This document shows positions 1 to 6,127 of a stretch of 64,000 bases of DNA, piece after piece. The translations under genes and the position numbers were made by a program. The DNA lies in contig DLHS01000005.1 of NCBI GenBank assembly GCA_002483345.1, positions 30,044-94,043 on the forward strand. The letters run 5' to 3'. The DNA comes from Bacteroidetes bacterium UBA7662 (GTDB lineage Bacteria; Bacteroidota; Bacteroidia; UBA7662). Every line of letters starts with the position of its first letter. Within the stretch, counting starts at the first letter, position 1. Under the pieces are notes generated by a model. It was not told where the DNA came from, did no database searches, and saw nothing but the letters and a program-made list of their open reading frames with translations.

Positions 1-1843
1 ATCCCCATTTCTCCGGCGAGCGCCAGAGGCTGGAGAGGAGCATTTCTTTCATGAAGATGAATTCTTTGGGGAGCTTGTCGTACATGCGGCCGAAGAGTTC
101 GTCGTGGCTGATGACTTCCTGTTTCCAGATTTCGCGGTCGACGTGCATGATGTCTTCGAACTGCTCTTTGGTGAAGGGGAGGCCGGTCCAATTGATATCG
201 TCGTAGGTGGGCATCCAGCCGATGGGGCTTTCCACGGCGCCGGTGCGGCCTCTTACGCGGCCGATGATCCATTCGAGTACGCGCATATTGTCGCCGTAGC
301 CGGGCCACAGGAAGTTGCCGTCGGCATCTTTCCGGAACCAGTTTACCACAAAAATGCGGGGCGGGTTGGGCAACGCCCGGCCGAACTGCAGCCAGTGGTT
401 GAAATAATCGGCCATGTGGTAGCCGCAGAAGGGCAGCATGGCGAAAGGATCTCTCCTCACTTTGCCCAGCTCACCGAAGGCGGCGGCGGTCATTTCGGAA
501 CCGATGGTAGAGGCGGCATACACCCCGAAATTCCAGTTGGCCGACTGATACACCAGCGGTACGGTGGAAGACCGGCGGCCGCCGAAGATGAAGGCGCTGA
601 TGGGCACGCCCTGCGGATCTTCCCAGCGGTCGTCGAGGCTGGGGCATTGGGCTGCCGGGGCGGTGAAACGGGCGTTGGGGTGGGCCACGGGGTTACCGCT
701 GGCGGGGTCGTGGAGCTGGCCTTTCCAGTTGGTGATGCCGGCCGGTACTTCCTTGCTCATGCCTTCCCACCACACATCGCCTTCGGGGGTTACGCCCACA
801 TTGGTGAAAATGGTGTTGGCCCGGATGGAGGCCATGGCATTGGGGTTGGTTTTTTCGTTGGTGCCCGGAGCCACGCCGAAATAGCCGGCTTCGGGGTTGA
901 TGGCGTAGAGTTTGCCGTCTTTGCCGGGTTTGATCCAGGCGATGTCGTCGCCGACGGTGGTGATTTTCCAGCCGGTCATTTCTTTGGGCGGGATGAGCAT
1001 GGCGAAGTTGGTCTTGCCACAGGCGCTCGGGAAAGCGGCGGCGACATAGGTTTTATCGCCCTGCGGACTTTCCGCGCCGAGGATGAGCATGTGTTCGGCC
1101 AGCCAGCCTTCTTCCCGCGCCATCACCGAGGCAATGCGGAGGGCGAAGCACTTTTTGCCGAGCAGGGCGTTGCCGCCATAACCCGAGCCGTAGCTGATGA
1201 TGCTGCGCTCTTCGGGATAGTGCACGATGTATTTAACGGTGGGGTTGCACGGCCATTTGGCATCCTGCTGACCGGCTTCGAGGGGCGCGCCCACGGTGTG
1301 GAAGGCTTTCACGAAGTCGCCGGTTTTGCCGAGCTGGTCGAGCACTTTCCGGCCCATGCGGGTCATGATTTTCATATTGGTCACCACATATTCCGAGTCG
1401 GTGATTTCGACGCCGATCTGGGAGATGTCGGAGCCGAGGGGTCCCATGCAGAAGGGGAGGACGAACATGGTGCGGCCTTTCATGCAGCCGTCGAGCAGGG
1501 GGTTGAGGGTTTCCTGCATTTCGCGGGGATCCATCCAGTTGTTGGTAGGGCCGGCATCTTCCTTGCGGCGGCTGCAGATGTAGGTGCGGTCTTCGACCCG
1601 GGCCACGTCGGAGGGGTCGGAGAAGCAGGCGAAACTGTTGGGGCGTTTTTCGGGATTCAGGCGGATGAAGGTTCCGGCGGCGACCAGGCGCTCGCACATG
1701 AGTTGGTATTCGGCATCGGAGCCGTCGCACCAGTAGACTTGTTCGGGTTTACACAAAGCGGCCATTTCGGCTACCCAGTTTTTGAGTGCGCGGTGCTGTA
1801 TGCTGTCGGCGTAGTCTTTCGGGAGTTGGAGGGATGCTTGCAT
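1..1843 (-). CDS. pckG: Phosphoenolpyruvate carboxykinase (GTP), partial at left edge
   Basis: Converts oxaloacetate plus GTP to phosphoenolpyruvate, GDP and CO2 in the cytosol, the entry step of gluconeogenesis. About 614 codons are visible and the stop lies beyond the left edge; the family is usually 590-620 residues, so little is missing. Visible signatures are the P-loop with the active-site cysteine, PSACGKTN, near residue 270, the segment INPEAGYFGVAPGT near 313-325, and FGGRRSSTVPLVY near 417, where FGGRRPxGVPLVYE is usual. The start is the ATG at 1843, preceded at a suitable distance by a TAnnTTTG box. A long open frame on the other strand is only its antisense shadow. The GTP-dependent class is certain from the P-loop, which differs from that of the ATP-dependent class. 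Confidence 0.96.
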   Translation of the reverse strand, partial: MQASLQLPKDYADSIQHRALKNWVAEMAALCKPEQVYWCDGSDAEYQLMCERLVAAGTFIRLNPEKRPNSFACFSDPSDVARVEDRTYICSRRKEDAGPTNNWMDPREMQETLNPLLDGCMKGRTMFVLPFCMGPLGSDISQIGVEITDSEYVVTNMKIMTRMGRKVLDQLGKTGDFVKAFHTVGAPLEAGQQDAKWPCNPTVKYIVHYPEERSIISYGSGYGGNALLGKKCFALRIASVMAREEGWLAEHMLILGAESPQGDKTYVAAAFPSACGKTNFAMLIPPKEMTGWKITTVGDDIAWIKPGKDGKLYAINPEAGYFGVAPGTNEKTNPNAMASIRANTIFTNVGVTPEGDVWWEGMSKEVPAGITNWKGQLHDPASGNPVAHPNARFTAPAAQCPSLDDRWEDPQGVPISAFIFGGRRSSTVPLVYQSANWNFGVYAASTIGSEMTAAAFGELGKVRRDPFAMLPFCGYHMADYFNHWLQFGRALPNPPRIFVVNWFRKDADGNFLWPGYGDNMRVLEWIIGRVRGRTGAVESPIGWMPTYDDINWTGLPFTKEQFEDIMHVDREIWKQEVISHDELFGRMYDKLPKEFIFMKEMLLSSLWRSPEKWG

Positions 1844-1872
1844 GGAGGTTGGAATTAGTTCAATTACCGGAT

Positions 1873-1880
1873 CAAATTTA
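1873..1880 (-). promoter_or_regulatory. Likely -7 box of the pckG promoter
   Basis: Reading the minus strand, TAAATTTG matches the Bacteroidota -7 consensus TAnnTTTG and ends 30 nt before the pckG ATG, giving a predicted leader of roughly 24 nt. No clear TTTG -33 element sits 19-21 nt upstream, so support is partial. Confidence 0.45.
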
Positions 1881-1970
1881 GGAAGACGCGGTTAGATATG
1901 GATATTATTATCTAAAATTAATAGAGCGGGTAGAGACAAGATAATGGTTTTTGGGGAGAGATGGGGTGAT

Positions 1971-2067
1971 GGTTAAACGGTAAAACGGTAAAAGGGTAAA
2001 ACGGGGGGGTGCTGTCACCTGGCGGTGCCTGAGGTTTCTGAAGGCTGAGCGGGACGGGAGTTAACCA
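1971..2067. repeat. Composite intergenic repeat, copy A (octamer array plus 60-bp core)
   Basis: Four tandem 8-bp units of the form GGTAAAAC or GGTAAAAG (first unit GGTTAAAC) occupy 1971-2002. A run of G follows, then a roughly 60-bp core that begins TGCTGTCACCTGGCGG and ends GAGTTAACCA. The same arrangement recurs as copy B at 2144-2250. No reading frame is supported. Together with copy B this fills most of the 436-bp gap between pckG and the next gene. Confidence 0.85.
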
Positions 2068-2108
2068 CGGTGCGCGCGCGGGTACGGAGTTTTGCACGGA
2101 GCTGGGGC

Positions 2109-2142
2109 TTTAGCGGTGGCTGAGCGGAGCCGAAGCCTTAGC
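2109..2142. repeat. Dispersed TTTAGCGG / CGAAGCCTTAGC motif
   Basis: A segment of about 31-34 bp starts TTTAGCGGT and ends CGAAGCCTTAGC. It recurs at 3128-3158 and 3247-3277, where it abuts or overlaps the stop codon of a gene or gene-tail copy. This copy has a few extra bases in the middle. Just upstream, at 2061-2103, lie TTAACCACGG and GCACGGAGC, related to the inverted repeat at 3633-3680. Confidence 0.7.
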
Positions 2143-2143
2143 T

Positions 2144-2250
2144 GGTAAAAGGGTAAAACGGTAAAAGGGTAAAACGGTAAAACGGGGGGGGGTGCTGTCA
2201 CTTGGCGGTGCTTGAGGCTTTCGAAGGTTGAGCGGGACGGGAGTTAACCA
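2144..2250. repeat. Composite intergenic repeat, copy B (octamer array plus 60-bp core)
   Basis: Five tandem 8-bp units (GGTAAAAG/GGTAAAAC) span 2144-2183. They are followed by a G run and a core matching copy A with scattered substitutions, ending again in GAGTTAACCA. It has one octamer more than copy A, as expected of replication slippage. Confidence 0.85.
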
Positions 2251-2279
2251 TGCTGGACCTGCGTACAGCAGATTACCTC

Positions 2280-2816
2280 CTACGGGTAAACGTAGAAGCT
2301 TTTGCTGCTTTGCAGTTGGGTGCCTTCGGTGGTTTGAGCGGAGAATTGCAGGGTGTAGTCGCCGGGTAGCCAGCTGATGCGCTGGACTTCGGTGTACCAG
2401 CTGATGCGGGGATAATAAATGACCATCAGCAGGGGTTGGGCGGGGTGGTGCTGGAGATCGGTACCGGCGGCGAGGGTATCGCCATCGAACAGGATGGCTT
2501 TGCTGAGGGTGAGGCGGATGGTGCGGGGATCTATTTCATTCACATACACCGGCTCGGGGGGTGAAAAAGCCTTGGCGGTGGGTATGGGATTCCAGGGAGC
2601 CGGCCGGAGAGCCAGTTGTTCGGTGCCGAGTTCTGCTTCCAGAAAGGTGGGGTGTTTCAGGCTGTCGGCTGTGGTATGCAGGCTGTCGATACCCATGCCA
2701 CTCACCCGGAGAACACAGCTACCGGTCAGCCGGTAGCGGTCGGGGGGCGTGCAATGAGAAACAAGTGCTGCCACTGCAAGCAACAGCAGGCTTAGTACCG
2801 GTCGTTGGAGATTCAT
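2280..2816 (-). CDS. Putative exported lipoprotein, 178 aa
   Basis: Family not recognised. The N-terminus is a hydrophobic signal sequence ending LVSHC with Cys22, which resembles a lipobox but has His at -1, so lipidation is uncertain. The remainder is rich in short alternating hydrophobic stretches, compatible with a beta-sandwich domain, and ends in a strand-like FYVYP. It lies 50 bp downstream of the zinc-ribbon microprotein gene on the same strand, and its 3' side runs straight into the composite repeats. The antisense frames over it have no support. Confidence 0.7.
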   Translation of the reverse strand: MNLQRPVLSLLLLAVAALVSHCTPPDRYRLTGSCVLRVSGMGIDSLHTTADSLKHPTFLEAELGTEQLALRPAPWNPIPTAKAFSPPEPVYVNEIDPRTIRLTLSKAILFDGDTLAAGTDLQHHPAQPLLMVIYYPRISWYTEVQRISWLPGDYTLQFSAQTTEGTQLQSSKSFYVYP

Positions 2817-2866
2817 GCCGCTAATATGCAGGATTTCTTTAGCAGGGCTGTCAGCCCTTGGTCAAC

Positions 2867-2995
2867 TTATACAGCGGTATCTGATTCTCTGACTTTTCCC
2901 TGACGTTCTCCGCAGTATTCGCAATAACGGGCGGTATCGCGGATGTCTTTCAGGCAATGGGTGCAGGGTTTTTGCTGCGAACTGCTGCGCGACAT
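2867..2995 (-). CDS. Zinc-ribbon microprotein, 42 aa
   Basis: A very short reading frame starts ATG at 2995 and stops TAA at 2867. It encodes two CxxC knuckles: CTHC at residues 11-14 and CEYC at 25-28, separated by ten residues in the pattern KPCTHCLKDIRDTARYCEYC. This is the treble-clef/zinc-ribbon pattern (C-x2-C ... A-x-x-C-x-x-C-G) of small regulatory ribbons and of the N-termini of larger membrane proteins. The frame is open upstream as far as the stop of gene-tail copy 1, so a non-ATG start slightly upstream is possible. It lies between duplicated gene tails and a lipoprotein gene. Function is unknown; it may be a free microprotein or the surviving N-terminal piece of a larger protein. 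Confidence 0.55.
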   Translation of the reverse strand: MSRSSSQQKPCTHCLKDIRDTARYCEYCGERQGKVRESDTAV

Positions 2996-3034
2996 TTCAA
3001 CGGTGATGATGCCGGTGAAAGGCTTGTTCCCGCT

Positions 3035-3151
3035 TTAGCGGATGGATCTTACTTCAATCCAGCTTTCATAGGGAAAGGCCATCTGGCAGAAGAAACCACT
3101 GTGGGCACGGTGGGCACTGAGGGGGGTTTTAGCGGTGCCTTAGCCGAAGCC
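3035..3151 (-). pseudogene. Gene-tail cassette copy 1 (3' end of a small lipoprotein gene fused to a repeat)
   Basis: About 68 bp from the TAA at 3035 upward encode SGFFCQMAFPYESW followed by IEVRSIR and a stop, nearly identical at the protein level to the C-terminus of the intact lipoprotein gene at 3271-3555. Homology then stops abruptly and continues as GTGCCCACCGTGCCCAC-type repeat. No start codon or upstream part of the gene is present. The unit is 117 bp and is followed by a second copy. Confidence 0.75.
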
Positions 3152-3270
3152 TTAGCGGATGGATCTTACTTCAATCCAGCTTTCATAGGGAAAGGCCATC
3201 TGGCAGAAGAAACCACTGTGGGCACGGTGGGCACTGAGGAGGGGTTTTTAGCGGTTCCTTAGCCGAAGCC
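3152..3270 (-). pseudogene. Gene-tail cassette copy 2, tandem with copy 1
   Basis: A 119-bp unit almost identical to copy 1, with a few substitutions and a 2-bp length difference in a G/T run. It carries the same truncated tail ending IEVRSIR-stop. It abuts the stop codon of the intact gene at 3271. The two cassettes resemble each other more than the intact gene: the intact one reads KSIR and CQMAF preceded by FI, the copies RSIR and FF. They therefore derive from a paralogue's tail rather than from the intact gene directly. Confidence 0.75.
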
Positions 3271-3555
3271 TTAGCGGATGCTTTTAACCTCTATCCAGCT
3301 TTCGTAGGGAAAGGCCATCTGGCAGATGAAACCACTGTCGGAGGGGCAGTCGCTTATTTTTCTGAAGCTGGCGGTGAGGGTCTGTCCATCTTCGTAGGGG
3401 GCGGTTTTGTCGGTATTGCAGACTTTGTAGTTTTTGTCGTTGAACTGCAGGTAGGTTCCGGTGCAATTGCGTTCGAGTACCACAGCCTGGTCGTTGACCT
3501 TGTTGCAGGCAACCAGCAGGGTGAGGCTAAGCAGGAAGAGATAAAGTGTTTTCAT
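3271..3555 (-). CDS. Small lipoprotein, 94 aa
   Basis: The family is not recognised. It begins with a signal peptide ending LLVAC, a good lipobox with Cys18, so it is expected in the outer or inner membrane as a lipoprotein. The mature part is about 76 residues with four further cysteines, which could form disulfides. The chosen start is the ATG at 3555 because the signal peptide begins there; the frame stays open upstream but that part looks non-coding. Its C-terminal 22 codons are repeated twice downstream as truncated cassettes, so the locus has a history of duplication. The gene may be one survivor of a tandem paralogue family. Confidence 0.75.
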   Translation of the reverse strand: MKTLYLFLLSLTLLVACNKVNDQAVVLERNCTGTYLQFNDKNYKVCNTDKTAPYEDGQTLTASFRKISDCPSDSGFICQMAFPYESWIEVKSIR

Positions 3556-3632
3556 GGTGGTTCTCAGGGTTGGTTTTGCTGAAAACGGCTGACGATCAGG
3601 CTTATTCTGCTTTAAGGGATATTTAATGGCCG

Positions 3633-3680
3633 GCTCCGTGACTCCGTGGTTAAACACTGAGGGCACGGAGTACACGGAGC
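3633..3680. repeat. CACGGAG inverted repeat (hairpin)
   Basis: The left arm GCTCCGTG-A-CTCCGTG (3633-3648) pairs with the right arm CACGGAG-TA-CACGGAGC (3664-3680) around a 15-nt loop containing GTTAAACACTGAGG. It sits between two same-strand genes and could act as a terminator or mRNA stabiliser. Fragments of the same vocabulary (CCGTGGTTAA, CACGGAGC, CACTGAGG) appear at 2061-2103 and in the gene-tail cassettes. The element therefore belongs to a dispersed family. Confidence 0.75.
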
Positions 3681-3682
3681 TT

Positions 3683-4981
3683 TTAATCTCCGGTTGAGAA
3701 TTGTACGAGATAGGGCATGAGGGGGATGGCGCGGGCGTTGCGGTAGCCTTGTTCCAGTACGAACTGGTATTTGCGGTTAGGTTCCAGCCTGAGGTAGTAG
3801 GTAACAGATTTTCCGTCTTTCGACATTTCAATGCCGGTGATTTCGGGGAAACGCAGGGTGCCGGAGGGGCCGTAACCGGTCGAACGGTAGTCGCGGTCGA
3901 GGGGTTCGGAGAAGTTTATGGTAATGGAACTGGTGGCGGATGGGATCCCTTCGCTGTCGTTTTCAAATTCGCGCAGGCCGGTCACCCTGGGGCGTTTCAG
4001 GTCAAATCCGGCGCGTAAGTCCTCGAGTGATTGTCCGAAAAAGCCGGTTTTATCAATGAATTCCTCGATGAGATAGGGGTCTTCAAAATCGAGCTCTATC
4101 AGGGTCTTAACGGCTGGTTTTTTGTCTGCGGCAGCCTGGTAGTACTTTTCAGCGATGGCATAGCCGATGTAATAGCCCAGGTCGCGGGTCTGGAATGGGT
4201 TTTCGGTGTTGTTGTAGAGCCAGTTCACATACCAGGGTGAAAACATATCGCTGATGAAAGCGGCCTTCACGGCATCGGCATGGGCCTGGCCATACGCGAT
4301 GGCAGGTGAAGGAGATGGTTTTTGCAGGGTGAGGGTGGCGACGAATTCAGCGACGCCTTCATACAGGCATTGGGTGAGCAGATCGTGGTTTTCGCCCGTT
4401 TTTTGCTGGGTGTGGACGTATTCGTGCACATTCAGGAAAACAATCTCCTTGCTGGGGTTGGTTGCGAGGTAATTTTTAAAATAGCCGAGGGCAGGCGGGA
4501 ATTCTGTGCTGACTGTCTGTGCATCTCCCAGGGCCATTTCGCTGCCGATGAGCACGTTGCCATCCAGGATGGTACCTGGTGTGCGGAAAGCCCCGACTGT
4601 AAAATAGACCGTAGCAGGTTTTAGCCCGGGGTAAAGTGTTTTGAGTTTGTCTACCCCTTTTTCAATCTCCGTGGCATGTTTCGCAGCGGCGAGCATATTC
4701 GGCCTTACCGATGCCCAGAAAGCGGGGTAGCGGTTGATCACCTCGAGATAAGACTGTGGCGTATAACGCCGGGCTTCGCGGATGGCCGCGAGGCCCGGCG
4801 TGCCTTTATCGAGAAAAAGAGTCTGCAGGTATTGCAGTTGTTTCAGGCTGTCCCGGGTCGAGGTGATTTTATCGTATGCCTGCCAGAAGTGTTCTATATC
4901 GTCGGTGACAAACCGGGTTTTGGTTGTTTGTGCCTTCACGGTAGTAACGCAAAGGCAGAGGAGCACTAAAAAATACTTCAT
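3683..4981 (-). CDS. Secreted zinc-metallopeptidase-like protein (HEYVH), DUF2268-like
   Basis: 432 residues with an N-terminal signal peptide cleaved after about residue 18 (VKAQ). The HExxH motif HEYVH at 186-190 is followed by YEGVAEF with Glu208 and Glu212, the spacing expected of a gluzincin third zinc ligand, so a peptidase role is likely. The C-terminal quarter, with SITINFSEPLDRDY and a YYLRLEPNRKYQF stretch, looks like an Ig-like beta-sandwich. The presence of the zinc motif is seen directly; family assignment to DUF2268-like predicted proteases is inference. No T9SS C-terminal domain is present, so it is probably periplasmic. The next gene downstream is separated by the CACGGAG hairpin. 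Confidence 0.75.
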   Translation of the reverse strand: MKYFLVLLCLCVTTVKAQTTKTRFVTDDIEHFWQAYDKITSTRDSLKQLQYLQTLFLDKGTPGLAAIREARRYTPQSYLEVINRYPAFWASVRPNMLAAAKHATEIEKGVDKLKTLYPGLKPATVYFTVGAFRTPGTILDGNVLIGSEMALGDAQTVSTEFPPALGYFKNYLATNPSKEIVFLNVHEYVHTQQKTGENHDLLTQCLYEGVAEFVATLTLQKPSPSPAIAYGQAHADAVKAAFISDMFSPWYVNWLYNNTENPFQTRDLGYYIGYAIAEKYYQAAADKKPAVKTLIELDFEDPYLIEEFIDKTGFFGQSLEDLRAGFDLKRPRVTGLREFENDSEGIPSATSSITINFSEPLDRDYRSTGYGPSGTLRFPEITGIEMSKDGKSVTYYLRLEPNRKYQFVLEQGYRNARAIPLMPYLVQFSTGD

Positions 4982-5010
4982 GGCAGGGGTAGGTAATTTG
5001 TAACTGGCTG

Positions 5011-5340
5011 TCAGGAGGATTTAGCCATGGTTACAAGATACTGAAGCAATACTTCTTCGCCCCGGGCATCGATGACATTTTTGAATTTTTTGTTTGTTTT
5101 TGCTACCATTTTAGGTGTAATAGTCCGCCATTGTGCTTCAGTAAAAGAGCTGACTTTTTTGTGAGGGTGGCAACCTCCGCAATGGTTCTGGTAGATGGTT
5201 TTACCCTGCTGCAAATCGGCCAGGGTTGCATTCGGAAAGCGGGTGCCTGCTTTCTGAACATCTGCCGCCGTGGGTTCAATAATTTTTGCCGCACAACCAA
5301 CCAGCAGCGCTGCTGCCATAAAAACAAAAAGTATTCGCAT
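5011..5340 (-). CDS. Lipoprotein c-type cytochrome, 109 aa
   Basis: Small single-heme electron carrier. The signal peptide ends LLVGC (Cys16), a standard lipobox, followed by a heme-attachment motif CGGCH at 54-58; Met78 in TPKMVAK is a plausible distal ligand. The length fits a class I cytochrome c domain tethered to a membrane by lipid. It lies just downstream of the transposase gene on the same strand. Its redox partner cannot be inferred from the neighbours, none of which is a respiratory enzyme. Confidence 0.85.
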   Translation of the reverse strand: MRILFVFMAAALLVGCAAKIIEPTAADVQKAGTRFPNATLADLQQGKTIYQNHCGGCHPHKKVSSFTEAQWRTITPKMVAKTNKKFKNVIDARGEEVLLQYLVTMAKSS

Positions 5341-5382
5341 ATAGAAGTGTATTTTTTTCCAAGATAATCATCCGGAAAGGCT

Positions 5383-5988
5383 TTACAAACCTTCTGTTTT
5401 GCTTCGTTTCTTTTCCCAAGCCATGGGATTCCTTTTTATATAGTTGGAGATTCGTCGAAGTGACCTGGTATTGAGAATGACTACTGCATGATAATTTCTC
5501 TGCCATTCGAAATCAATCTGATTTTGCCTTGCAAATTTTGTCACTCCGATTTTGAAACCTCTGACAATGGAACCCAGGTTTCTGGATTGAGGTCCGAATT
5601 TGTTCATTGGGCCCTTGTTTAAGGTTTTTAGCAAATTCCATGGGGGCGCTAGATCTAACGCCCCCATGGAATTGTATAATCCTTCAAATTCCATTCTTTC
5701 TTCTGCCTTGTCAATCTCTACTACTCCGTGAACATGGTCGGGCATAATTACAAACTCTCCAAGTTTAACGAATGGGAAATGCTCAGGAATTTCTAACCAA
5801 CAGTTTCTGGCAATTTGCCCGAGCCCTGAAAGAATCATTTTGCTATCTATTATCTCTCCAAAGAGGCATTGTCGATTCTTAATTACTATAGTAACAAAAT
5901 AGTAGCCATTCCAGCCATAGTCCCACCATGGAGCCCGAAGACTTTTTCGTTGAGCCCAATATTTCCTGAACCTTGCATAGTTTACCAT
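5383..5988 (-). CDS. REP-associated tyrosine transposase (RAYT, Y1_Tnp family)
   Basis: A single-domain HUH nuclease of 201 residues. The N-terminal part has the family pattern WWDYGWNGYYFVTI and NRQCLFG. The HUH motif is HVH at 85-87 in VIMPDHVHG, and the helix with the catalytic tyrosine is represented by WQRNYHAV, with Tyr166 the likely nucleophile. GSIVRGFKIGVTKFARQN is also typical. RAYTs are single-copy, domesticated relatives of IS200/IS605 transposases thought to mobilise or cut REP hairpins. Oddly, residues 106-119, a region variable in the family, are encoded by a 40-bp palindrome. The gene is clearly AT-richer than its neighbours, consistent with acquisition. Confidence 0.9.
   Translation of the reverse strand: MVNYARFRKYWAQRKSLRAPWWDYGWNGYYFVTIVIKNRQCLFGEIIDSKMILSGLGQIARNCWLEIPEHFPFVKLGEFVIMPDHVHGVVEIDKAEERMEFEGLYNSMGALDLAPPWNLLKTLNKGPMNKFGPQSRNLGSIVRGFKIGVTKFARQNQIDFEWQRNYHAVVILNTRSLRRISNYIKRNPMAWEKKRSKTEGL
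5634..5673. repeat. 40-bp near-perfect palindrome inside the RAYT gene
   Basis: Perfect 15-nt arms AATTCCATGGGGGCG (5634-5648) and CGCCCCCATGGAATT (5659-5673) flank a 10-nt centre containing TAGATCTA, itself a palindrome. Only one base pair (C5649/A5658) is mismatched across the whole element. It lies in frame, encoding the segment between the HUH motif and the conserved GSIVRGF block of the transposase. Confidence 0.9.
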
Positions 5989-6091
5989 TTCGGCACATTC
6001 AAGGACTAAAATAGTCAGGAAATAGAAATGAAATATCTAATTTATCCTTAGTTAAAAAGATTGCTTCATTCACGACAAAGCTATACTTACT

Positions 6092-6127
6092 ACAGCAGAT
6101 ACAGCAGATACAGCAGATACAGCAGAT
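6092..6127. repeat. Nonamer tandem repeat ACAGCAGAT x4
   Basis: Four perfect copies of ACAGCAGAT end exactly one base before the stop codon of the alpha/beta hydrolase gene (6128-6130). As the unit is a multiple of three, slippage affecting the stop codon could extend the protein by triplets. Confidence 0.9.

Noticed and set aside
104..1858. Long plus-strand frame opposite pckG
   Set aside because: It is an antisense shadow: the minus strand carries the conserved PEP carboxykinase motifs, while the plus frame shows none and is an artefact of GC-rich codon use.
1971..2250. Possible CRISPR array
   Set aside because: Units are only 8 bp with no unique spacers; the second element is a duplicated composite repeat, not a repeat-spacer array, and no cas genes are near.
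2957..3262. Plus-strand frame containing two repeats of ADGSYFNPAFIGKGHLAE
   Set aside because: The repetition is the antisense image of the duplicated 117-119 bp gene-tail cassettes; no start signal or family supports it.
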